This document shows positions 14,230 through 19,525 of a DNA stretch of 19,525 bases, piece after piece. Origin of the DNA: 2-12-FULL-40-12 sp964518135 (lineage in GTDB: Bacteria > Patescibacteriota > Minisyncoccia > Minisyncoccales > 2-12-FULL-40-12); assembly GCA_964518135.1 (NCBI GenBank), contig CAZFEY010000011.1:1-19525 (forward strand), in the 5' to 3' direction. How positions within the stretch are numbered: the first letter of the stretch is position 1; each line of letters begins with the position of its first letter. A model generated the notes under the pieces. That model was not told the DNA's origin. It searched no databases and worked only from the letters and a program-made list of their open reading frames with translations. A program made the position numbers and the translations under genes.

Positions 14230-14258
14230 TTGACAGAAATAAAATATTGTGATACCAT
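14230..14258 (+). promoter_or_regulatory. Promoter of the 112-aa orphan gene
   Basis: TTGACA (14230-14235), a 17-nt spacer ending TGA, and TACCAT (14253-14258). The -35 and most of the spacer are identical to the promoter at 10372. Confidence 0.7.
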
Positions 14259-14299
14259 TTTATCAGTATTCAATTTTAATTACATAAGGAGGTTGGCAA

Positions 14300-14638
14300 A
14301 TGAAGCCAATCGTAAAGGTCTATTGCCTTCCTGCTGGTTTAAGCGAAAACCAGTTAAACGACCTCTTTAAAGATATCGTTTCGGCAATGATATCTGTCGA
14401 AGAGCTTGGCGTCGTGGACGAAGATGATGTACTCGTTCTGTTCGTACCCGACATGATGGCCTATGGTCTCGGCAAAGAAGTCTTGGCCGAAATCGATGCT
14501 TCTCTTCCATTTCAGGAGAAAACGGAAGAGATCAAGAATCGAGTCGCAACAGAGATTGGAAAGGCTATACAGGAGCGTTTTCCAGGCGCCGAAGTATTGG
14601 TTAAGGTTTTGAGCCCTATGGTTATGAACAGGGTTTAA
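14300..14638 (+). CDS. Orphan cytosolic alpha/beta protein, 112 aa
   Basis: AAGGAGG (14286-14292) lies 7 nt before the ATG. The protein is acidic and shows a strand-helix-strand pattern twice: IVKVYCLP, a helix over about 15-35, DVLVLFVP, a helix, then EVLVKVLSP near the end. This is compatible with a small tautomerase-like or ferredoxin-like fold. A catalytic N-terminal proline is not available, because Lys separates Met1 from Pro3. There is no signal or TM segment and only one Cys. It is a single-gene unit with its own promoter and terminator and GC-richer codons. The function is unknown. Confidence 0.78.
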   Translation: MKPIVKVYCLPAGLSENQLNDLFKDIVSAMISVEELGVVDEDDVLVLFVPDMMAYGLGKEVLAEIDASLPFQEKTEEIKNRVATEIGKAIQERFPGAEVLVKVLSPMVMNRV

Positions 14639-14669
14639 GACCGACAGAATAAAGAAACACTCGAAAAAG

Positions 14670-14711
14670 CGGGGAAGAATCGCCTTGATTCATCAGCACC
14701 CCGTTTTTTTT
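14670..14711 (+). terminator. Rho-independent terminator, two-part stem
   Basis: The outer stem CGGGG (14670-14674) pairs with CCCCG (14699-14703). The inner stem GAATC (14677-14681) pairs with GATTC (14687-14691). Eight T follow. Confidence 0.8.
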
Positions 14712-14719
14712 AATCACTC

Positions 14720-14748
14720 TGGACAAAATTTGCTTAATATACTATAAG
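14720..14748 (+). promoter_or_regulatory. Promoter of the PG-binding-like gene
   Basis: TGGACA (14720-14725), a 17-nt spacer and TATAAG (14743-14748). Confidence 0.75.
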
Positions 14749-14796
14749 ATAAATACGCACAATATCATCCATCTTATACAGAAAGGAGGAGACTAA

Positions 14797-15129
14797 ATGG
14801 CAAATAACGAAAAAATTGACGAGAATGAAAATTCCGTCAGCGAAAGTCTGTTTCCGGAATTCTTAGACAGGGAAACTCCGGAAGCGAAAGCGGCAACAGC
14901 GGCATTGCAACTGATGTTAATAGTAGCGGGATACGACTCCAACGAGAAACTTCTTCCCGACGGCATCTTCGGCGACGTAACCGAACAAGCCGTCCGTGAT
15001 CTTCAAGGAGACCTCCGTGTTGTGGTTGATGGCAAATTCGGCCCCGAAACAAGACAAGCATTCTTTGACAAGTTCGGGATTAACGTCGACCAAATTCCGG
15101 CCGATCCGTTCCGGGTTGGACACGCGTAA
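14797..15129 (+). CDS. Peptidoglycan-binding-like (PG_binding_1) domain protein without export signal
   Basis: This 110-aa protein has a very acidic, disordered N-terminus (about residues 1-25). A helical domain follows with two copies of the loop typical of PG_binding_1 repeats: PDGIFGDVTEQAVRDLQ (about 54-70) and VDGKFGPETRQAF (about 77-89). Such domains bind the peptidoglycan stem in exported hydrolases. Here there is no signal peptide, no TM segment and no catalytic domain. The protein may be exported by another route or the fold may be used for another ligand. AAAGGAGG (14782-14789) lies 7 nt before the ATG. It is a single-gene unit with its own promoter and terminator. Confidence 0.8.
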   Translation: MANNEKIDENENSVSESLFPEFLDRETPEAKAATAALQLMLIVAGYDSNEKLLPDGIFGDVTEQAVRDLQGDLRVVVDGKFGPETRQAFFDKFGINVDQIPADPFRVGHA

Positions 15130-15165
15130 CCACTACTCATCAACACAGTTCGCAAGGATGATAAC

Positions 15166-15199
15166 AAGGGAGTGCCTTTATGGACTCCCTTTTGTTTTT
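15166..15199 (+). terminator. Rho-independent terminator
   Basis: AAGGGAGT (15166-15173) pairs with ACTCCCTT (15184-15191), then TTGTTTTTT. Confidence 0.9.
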
Positions 15200-15211
15200 T
15201 CTCCATCAGAA

Positions 15212-15239
15212 TTGACAAATTATATTGGTATGATATAAT
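15212..15239 (+). promoter_or_regulatory. Promoter of the three-gene GHKL operon
   Basis: TTGACA (15212-15217), a 16-nt spacer ending TGA, and TATAAT (15234-15239). Both hexamers are consensus and the -10 is extended, so it should be one of the strongest promoters in the window. Confidence 0.9.
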
Positions 15240-15274
15240 TCAGCATAGCTTTTTTACAATTTAATAATGGTGAA

Positions 15275-15327
15275 TATTGCCTTCGGGCTATCATACAAAA
15301 ATAACCGACTTAATTGTCGGAAAGGAG
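15275..15327 (+). promoter_or_regulatory. Structured leader of the GHKL operon (two hairpins before the RBS)
   Basis: The leader is about 88 nt. Hairpin 1 (15276-15291) is a GCC/GGC stem closed by the very stable UUCG loop, with AT pairs below. Hairpin 2 is CCGAC (15305-15309) with GTCGG (15316-15320), ending directly against the Shine-Dalgarno AAAGGAG (15321-15327). These could be a protein-binding autoregulatory site or an mRNA stabiliser. Confidence 0.5.
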
Positions 15328-15333
15328 CAAAAG

Positions 15334-15594
15334 ATGGATCAACGACATTCGGGCTACGTGATAGGTCACGAACCCGGGAAAAGCGGCGACGTATGGAAAG
15401 TAAGAGTTACTGACAAAGACAGCGAATACTACAACAAAAAATTCGTTGTCGCGTCTACCAACGTAAAACTTTCCACGGGCTTGCATGTCGACTTCAGAAT
15501 CGGAGAGGTCGGCAGGAAATCAAGTCTGTGCGCTGTTGACGTAGATTTGACGACATCTCAACAAGGAGGAACTCAAGATGGAAAAAGATTTTAG
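15334..15594 (+). CDS. Small beta-barrel (OB/cold-shock-like) protein, first gene of the GHKL operon
   Basis: This 86-aa protein is mostly beta strands: SGYVIGHEPG, DVWKVRVTD, KKFVVAST, LHVDFRIGEVGRK, SLCAVDVDL. The last two strands recall the end of cold-shock domains, but the aromatic RNP motifs are missing. An OB-fold or SH3-like barrel is therefore an inference from pattern, not a family match. ATG 15334 is chosen because AAAGGAG lies 6 nt upstream; an upstream in-frame TTG at 15277 has no ribosome-binding site. The last 17 nt overlap the HTH gene, whose ribosome-binding site lies inside this gene. Coupled synthesis with a double-HTH protein and a GHKL ATPase suggests it is a component of the same system. 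Confidence 0.72.
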   Translation: MDQRHSGYVIGHEPGKSGDVWKVRVTDKDSEYYNKKFVVASTNVKLSTGLHVDFRIGEVGRKSSLCAVDVDLTTSQQGGTQDGKRF

Positions 15595-16285
15595 GGGCAC
15601 GATTGCAAAGTGCCTCAATCACTTCTTTTCTACCTTCCCGGGCGGAAAAGAGCGCGCCAATAAAATCGTAACAGATTTCACGGGCGCGAAGGGCGGTTCT
15701 CTACACGACTGGATTAACGGCACAGTACCAACGGGAATCAGGAGCATCAAGCTTCGTCATTTCCTTTCTTTGGCTGGATATTCGGCAACCGAATATTCAA
15801 AGGTGCCAAGTCCAATTATCGAATTGAGCAAGATCGTTGCTTACGATCTAGATTCGGTCGAAAGTCTTGCCGATAAAATCGGAGTGAGTTCGAGAGCATT
15901 GGCAGGATATTTCCGCGGAGAGTCAAATCCTTCAAACGACACCGTCCAGATCATGAACGACGTTCTGTATGTAGTTCAAGACCAGATCGCGCTGCGTGAG
16001 AATGCTTGGAAAAGAACACTGTTCGCTACTCCTACTGTCATCGCAGAAGAATCGGATATTCATCACCCGGGCATACCTAAGGATGCAATCCTGAAGTCCC
16101 TTACTGGACAGATAAGCGCTACCTTGCAACTTGCAAAGCTTGTGTTGTCCGATGATTTCACTCCTGAAGACCGAGGCAGTCTTCGTAAAATGGTTTCGAA
16201 TAATGGAGTTTTCGAGCTCGCAAACAGTCTCAATGCTCTTTGTTCTGAAACCGCCAGGAAACTATCCCAGAAAGGAGGTAAATGA
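15578..16285 (+). CDS. Double helix-turn-helix protein, second gene of the GHKL operon
   Basis: This 235-aa protein is probably a DNA-binding regulator or targeting subunit. Two XRE-like helix-turn-helix segments are visible: about residues 38-68 (SLHDWINGTVPTG, then KLRHFLSLAGY) and about 92-130 (SVESLADKIGVSSRALAGYF, then SNDTVQIMNDVL). A helical C-terminal region (about 165-230) has no known domain and may serve for oligomerisation or partner binding. The ribosome-binding site AAGGAGG lies 9 nt before the ATG. The gene overlaps the beta-barrel gene by 17 nt and ends in TGA, 1 nt before the ATPase ATG. The HTH call rests on pattern, not on a search. Confidence 0.78.
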   Translation: MEKDFRGTIAKCLNHFFSTFPGGKERANKIVTDFTGAKGGSLHDWINGTVPTGIRSIKLRHFLSLAGYSATEYSKVPSPIIELSKIVAYDLDSVESLADKIGVSSRALAGYFRGESNPSNDTVQIMNDVLYVVQDQIALRENAWKRTLFATPTVIAEESDIHHPGIPKDAILKSLTGQISATLQLAKLVLSDDFTPEDRGSLRKMVSNNGVFELANSLNALCSETARKLSQKGGK

Positions 16286-16286
16286 G

Positions 16287-17996
16287 ATGAAAACGACGAG
16301 AAAGCCATCGGAACAGAAGTCATCGAATATCGAAATTCACGAAGGGCAAGCGCTTATTAAAGTAGCTGCCACGTACGCTACGATATACTCGATACTGCTG
16401 GAACTGATTCAGAATTCTCTTGACGCCAACGCGTCGAAAATCTGGATCACGATCAACCAGAAAATATCCTCTATTACTTCCCGAGACAATGGAGACGGAG
16501 TTTCCGAGGCAACGTTCAACCGTGCTCTAGAATCGGTTTTCGATTCGATAAAGGATAGGGGGAAACTGGGAAGGTTTGGGATCGGTATGATTTCTCCCTT
16601 GGGGAAATGTACAAGCTTCAGCTTCACTTCGTCTGACTCATCGAACAAATTCCACGAGTGGGAATTTGTTACAGCAGATATCAAAAGGCAAAGAAGCGAC
16701 ATATCGATTCCTTGCTTAGACAGGAACGAGATTTCGTACAACCCAACCAGGGCCAAAAAGGAAAAGGGCAGGTTTGTTGACTGGAGAACTATGGTGAAGA
16801 TAAAAGGATTCACCGCTAAACAAGCGATGGGTTCTTTTTCACCGGAAAAACTCGAAAGAGAAGTTCTCGTAAGATTTTCTCAATCCATGAGAAAACTCGG
16901 CGCGCGGATTTATATCCGGGTGAAAGGACAAACCAAAGACAGGGATTACGAAATTTCTGTTTCGTCAAGGTTCACCGGCATAAAACTGGAACAAGCGACT
17001 TACAAGGATCAGGATGGATCAAGCACTTCTTTTGAGCTTTATGTAGTCAAGAAGTCCGGTAAAGCTGCGAGAGGCCAAGTGCTAATCGCACAGACCGGAG
17101 ATCCATTCACTCTTCCGTTCTCTGTCTTAACAGAGACAGAGGTAGGAAGAAAATCCTTGCCCCCGGCGATAGCGGAAGCACTTAACTCTGGTTTGTTCGA
17201 GGGCATTATCCAGAACGACCAGATCAGTCCGGACGTTGACCGGAAATCATTCGACGAAAGCAACGATGCTATCTTTTATCTGTGCTATCACATAGAAACC
17301 TGGTGGCAAGAACATGGCGCCAGAGTCTATGAAGATTTGATGGATAAAGGAAGGCATGAGAGGTACCAAGATATTGGGATCCGGTCAATGGAAGCTCTGA
17401 AAGAAGGCATCGAGAATGACGATACGTTGAAACTGTTCTACAGTTACGCTCTCGATTCCTTACAAGAGGGTACTATCGGCAGAGGACATCTACCAAAAGG
17501 GAAAAAGGAGATCGGCAAACAGGAAAATCCATCCCTATCTGCCACTCCTAAGGGAAAAGAGGAATCTAAAACTACTGCCGAGACGAAAGAAACTCCTCCC
17601 GAACACGACCTCCCGAAACATTCTCCCGGAAGCGTCCAGGGACCGAAAGGAAGAAGACGCACTCGGGTAAAGAATGACTCTCTCGGAATACAGTTCTCCT
17701 ACGAATTAATGGAAGGCTCTCGGAACTTATGGGATTTCGATATCAAAAGCGGAGTCCTAACCTTCAACACCAGACATCCTGTCTGGGAAAGATGTGAGAG
17801 CTGTAAAACTCCATCGAAGCGCGACAAGGCGCTTATCAGGCTTCATACGCTGGTAAGTTCCTTCGTTCTCACCACTTGCTCGATCGATCCGGACATACAG
17901 CCGGTTATCACAGAGCATTTTCACAGCGTGGCTGAGCTGTTCAGTTGGTTCATCGCTAAAGACGACGAACTAACCAAGTTCACGAAAGGCAAGTAA
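16287..17996 (+). CDS. MORC/MutL-like GHKL ATPase, third gene of the operon
   Basis: This 569-aa protein has an N-terminal GHKL (Hsp90/MutL-type) ATPase domain. The N-box is LLELIQNSLDANASKI (Glu39, Asn43, Asp46), motif II is RDNGDGV (Asp67, Gly69, Gly71), and the glycine lid is LGRFGIGM (Gly95, Gly98, Gly100). A second domain (about 165-345) of S5-like character has RFSQSMRKLGARIYIRVKG and SPDVDRKSFDES. A charged, low-complexity linker (about 395-465) includes GRRRTR. A C-terminal alpha/beta domain (about 466-565) begins with LGIQFSYELMEG and contains CESC (503-506). No MutL endonuclease motif and no kinase dimerisation region are seen. GAAAGGAGG precedes the start, which is 1 nt after the HTH gene. 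Prokaryotic MORC-type ATPases are often found near restriction or defence genes, but the role here is inference. Confidence 0.87.
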   Translation: MKTTRKPSEQKSSNIEIHEGQALIKVAATYATIYSILLELIQNSLDANASKIWITINQKISSITSRDNGDGVSEATFNRALESVFDSIKDRGKLGRFGIGMISPLGKCTSFSFTSSDSSNKFHEWEFVTADIKRQRSDISIPCLDRNEISYNPTRAKKEKGRFVDWRTMVKIKGFTAKQAMGSFSPEKLEREVLVRFSQSMRKLGARIYIRVKGQTKDRDYEISVSSRFTGIKLEQATYKDQDGSSTSFELYVVKKSGKAARGQVLIAQTGDPFTLPFSVLTETEVGRKSLPPAIAEALNSGLFEGIIQNDQISPDVDRKSFDESNDAIFYLCYHIETWWQEHGARVYEDLMDKGRHERYQDIGIRSMEALKEGIENDDTLKLFYSYALDSLQEGTIGRGHLPKGKKEIGKQENPSLSATPKGKEESKTTAETKETPPEHDLPKHSPGSVQGPKGRRRTRVKNDSLGIQFSYELMEGSRNLWDFDIKSGVLTFNTRHPVWERCESCKTPSKRDKALIRLHTLVSSFVLTTCSIDPDIQPVITEHFHSVAELFSWFIAKDDELTKFTKGK

Positions 17997-18015
17997 CCAT
18001 TTTAGATCTTTTAAT

Positions 18016-18046
18016 GGGTCCAGACATATCTGGACCCTGTTTTTTA
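18016..18046 (+). terminator. Terminator of the GHKL operon
   Basis: GGGTCCAGA (18016-18024), loop CATA, TCTGGACCC (18029-18037), then TGTTTTTTAT: a perfect 9-bp stem. Confidence 0.93.
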
Positions 18047-18103
18047 TATGTAGATGTTTTAAGGATAAGAGAATTTTAAATATTTTTCGTCTAGTTAAAT
18101 TAT

Positions 18104-18132
18104 TTGACAAAATGAAATAAAAATGTTAAAAG
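18104..18132 (+). promoter_or_regulatory. Promoter of the YdcF-like gene
   Basis: TTGACA (18104-18109), a 17-nt spacer ending TGT (extended -10), and TAAAAG (18127-18132). Confidence 0.7.
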
Positions 18133-18168
18133 AAAAGTAGTTAAATTTTTATAGAAAGGAGAAAAAAG

Positions 18169-18693
18169 TTGCTTACCAAGTTTTTGGAGTGTTTCTTTCG
18201 CTGGAACGTTCAGTTGTGCGCTGTTAGGGTCGAAAGAAAAACGGTAGACGTGCTAATCGGACAATCGTTTGGAGGAAACAGTAATGCGATTATGGCAGAT
18301 ATCGCATTAAGAATACGGACGGATTACCGCCTTCCCATGATTCTTCAGCGGGAAATAACCGATACGTTACCAAGAGGCATAATTAATCTTTTCGTCATTA
18401 GCAAACACCGTCAAAAAGGGGACTATCTCGACACTTTCGAGGTTCTATCGCAAACGGAAAGGATTATGACAACTAACGGCTGGAGCAAAGCATTGGTATT
18501 GTGCCATCCATGGCACGCGTGGAGAATAGCAATGGTACTCAAAAAAATGGGCATAAAAGCTGTTTTCCCTCTTGAAATTCGAAACATTCCTTTTGACCCC
18601 AATTCTGCCCAATGGTGGACGCGCAACAAATTTCTTTGGATTTTAAGAGAAATCCCGGCGAGATTAATTTATCTCGCGAAAGGATGGATCTAA
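18169..18693 (+). CDS. YdcF/DUF218-like protein, TTG start
   Basis: This 174-aa protein starts with TTG 18169, 6 nt after AAAGGAG (18156-18162). Its pattern fits the DUF218/YdcF (SanA-like) fold: a first strand DVLIGQSFGGNSNAIMADIA, then LPMILQRE, and KALVLCHPWHAWRIAMVLKKMG, where family members have a conserved His-x2-Arg in the switch to the last helix. It ends in WILREIPARLIYLAKGWI, like other family members. Usual members have N-terminal TM segments, absent here, so this is a soluble core. The family is linked to envelope metabolism, but its reaction is not settled. It is a single-gene unit with its own promoter and terminator. Confidence 0.7.
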   Translation: MLTKFLECFFRWNVQLCAVRVERKTVDVLIGQSFGGNSNAIMADIALRIRTDYRLPMILQREITDTLPRGIINLFVISKHRQKGDYLDTFEVLSQTERIMTTNGWSKALVLCHPWHAWRIAMVLKKMGIKAVFPLEIRNIPFDPNSAQWWTRNKFLWILREIPARLIYLAKGWI

Positions 18694-18694
18694 C

Positions 18695-18735
18695 CCCGCA
18701 TGTTGATTTCAACTCGACCATGCGGGTTTTCTATT
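18695..18735 (+). terminator. Rho-independent terminator
   Basis: CCCGCATG (18695-18702) pairs with CATGCGGG (18719-18726), then TTTTCTATTTG. It follows the YdcF-like stop directly. Confidence 0.85.
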
Positions 18736-18749
18736 TGTTCGTTGTCCTA

Positions 18750-18778
18750 TTGACAAAAATAAATAACTATAATACAAT
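18750..18778 (+). promoter_or_regulatory. Promoter of the Cys-tailed orphan gene
   Basis: TTGACA (18750-18755), a 17-nt spacer and TACAAT (18773-18778). The leader of about 72 nt is the longest among the single-gene units and contains a possible 9-codon leader ORF (18815-18844) with GGAG 8 nt upstream. Confidence 0.75.
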
Positions 18779-18857
18779 AAGAAATCTCGAAACTTAATGT
18801 TTGGAGAAATAACATTGTCCTTTTCAAAATTTCATATAATATAAGCGAGGAAAAAAC

Positions 18858-19313
18858 ATGAAAACGTGGTTAAAAACCATCGCAGAAGAACTGCAAGGGT
18901 TGAGTTCGGACGATCTTTTGATCAGCCCGGACTCTGAAGTGTCAGAGAAAGAGGAGGTAATCGGTGAAATCGACAGCGACGAACTGAAGTCGATTTACTG
19001 CCTGGTCCAGAAATGGGGGAAAGCTGCAAGGTTCGCCGCGGAATCAGGAAAGGCTGAAAAAGCCTCTGAATTGGCGGAAAAAGCCGATCTCCTGATGGCG
19101 ATTTTCTGGGCTTCCCTGAAAGATGCCTTCGATCTGTGGGAGAAACCAGCTGTAGGCATCAGAAAAGACTGGAAGGTCGTCTGGTTCAAGCGTAAGGCTT
19201 CGTCACCGAACATACTGGGAATCCATATCGTGAGTATGGGTAGTCCCCATGGCGATGGCGATACCGATTGCGAGGACTGTCCCGCGTATGGTTCTACCTG
19301 CAAGGGAAAATAA
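18858..19313 (+). CDS. Orphan cytosolic protein with C-terminal Cys cluster
   Basis: This 151-aa protein has an acidic helical N-terminal half. An Ala/Glu/Lys-rich helical hairpin (about residues 52-90) is followed by a shorter region rich in Trp and Lys (about 92-115). The tail reads DTDCEDCPAYGSTCKGK, where three closely spaced Cys (C-x2-C-x6-C) could bind a metal or form a disulfide. There is no signal or TM segment. GCGAGGA lies 6 nt before ATG 18858. It has its own promoter and terminator. No family is recognised. Confidence 0.75.
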   Translation: MKTWLKTIAEELQGLSSDDLLISPDSEVSEKEEVIGEIDSDELKSIYCLVQKWGKAARFAAESGKAEKASELAEKADLLMAIFWASLKDAFDLWEKPAVGIRKDWKVVWFKRKASSPNILGIHIVSMGSPHGDGDTDCEDCPAYGSTCKGK

Positions 19314-19340
19314 CCAGGCTTCGCCCAGCGACAAACAAAG

Positions 19341-19369
19341 AGCGCCGATCTACGGAACGGTGCTTTTTA
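19341..19369 (+). terminator. Rho-independent terminator
   Basis: AGCGCCG (19341-19347) pairs with CGGTGCT (19358-19364) with one G-T pair, then TTTTATTTT. Confidence 0.78.
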
Positions 19370-19393
19370 TTTTAATAAAAATCGGGCAGAGGC

Positions 19394-19422
19394 TTGACAA
19401 AATATTGCTTCTGGTATATACT
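19394..19422 (+). promoter_or_regulatory. Consensus promoter at the right edge
   Basis: TTGACA (19394-19399), a 17-nt spacer and TATACT (19417-19422). No ORF with a ribosome-binding site follows in the window; a structured RNA with a terminator does. Confidence 0.88.
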
Positions 19423-19428
19423 GTCAAT

Positions 19429-19503
19429 ATAACTAAATCTCGCAGTTTTTGATCTTAGAGAATACTCTTGTAAAAACCCAGAGACGACTAGTCGCCTTTT
19501 TTT
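19429..19503 (+). ncRNA. Candidate small RNA or attenuator leader (about 75 nt)
   Basis: Between the consensus promoter and a terminator lie about 75 nt with no ORF. A long hairpin is visible: GTTTTT (19445-19450) pairs with AAAAAC, and AGAG pairs with CTCT inside around 19457-19468. A terminator follows: AGACGA (19482-19487), loop CTAG, TCGCCT (19492-19497, one A-C mismatch), then seven T. It may be a free sRNA, or a transcription-attenuation leader for a gene beyond the window. Confidence 0.5.
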
Positions 19504-19525
19504 CATTTATTAAACAAAAATATGT

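Noticed and set aside
16131..16286. 52-residue N-terminal extension of the GHKL ATPase inside the HTH gene
   Set aside because: It overlaps the HTH gene out of frame. ATG 16287 has a strong GAAAGGAGG upstream and fits the family start.
1..19525. CRISPR arrays, tRNA or rRNA genes, insertion sequences, integron-type attachment sites
   Set aside because: Looked for regularly spaced direct repeats, tRNA-like cloverleaf features, transposase motifs and repeats shared between cassettes; only promoter similarity was found.

Overview
The window reads as a small-genome, AT-rich bacterium, most likely a Patescibacteria/CPR member, with genetic code 11: TAA, TAG and TGA are all used as stops, and the TGA ends of the uppS gene and the double-HTH gene are each followed at once by the next gene's start. 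The taxon is inferred from a short MetK (about 312 residues), single-membrane envelope proteins, small conserved TM/coiled-coil proteins and very compact operons. No rRNA or marker set is present to confirm it.

Region 1 (1-7827) is housekeeping. A membrane-anchored DsbA-like thiol protein, a CtpA/S41 peptidase and ribosomal protein bL9 lie head to tail. CTP synthase follows and converges on rpmA (bL27, minus strand). After that comes a tight run of a small TM protein, a geranylgeranyl-reductase-like flavoprotein, undecaprenyl diphosphate synthase and a DUF4015-type putative glycoside hydrolase. This run suggests linked isoprenoid-carrier and cell-wall functions.

Region 2 (7828-14085) mixes core genes with compact single-gene units. 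The core genes are a HAD hydrolase, metK behind a clear SAM-I riboswitch, rarA/mgsA, and small coiled-coil or TM proteins. Between them lie short or orphan genes (tiny ORFs at 7942 and 8961, a 5-TM protein, a secreted beta-rich protein). Most of these have a near-consensus TTGACA/TATAAT promoter, a strong Shine-Dalgarno and a GC-rich hairpin terminator, and look GC-richer than the core genes. Several core genes instead have a TGn-extended -10 placed 6-7 nt before the ATG, as expected for leaderless mRNAs.

Region 3 (14086-19525) consists almost wholly of such units: an orphan 112-aa protein, a peptidoglycan-binding-like protein, a three-gene operon, a YdcF/DUF218-like protein, a Cys-tailed orphan and a possible ~75-nt structured RNA at the right edge. 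The operon (small beta-barrel-like protein, double-HTH protein, MORC/MutL-like GHKL ATPase with a long linker and a C-terminal domain) has overlapping or 1-nt-spaced genes and is the best candidate for an undescribed system.

The other notable signals are metK lacking any usual start codon, with AUA at the expected place below the riboswitch; an in-frame TAA two codons after the only good ribosome-binding site of the 13018 gene; and a near-identical promoter reused in front of unrelated genes.
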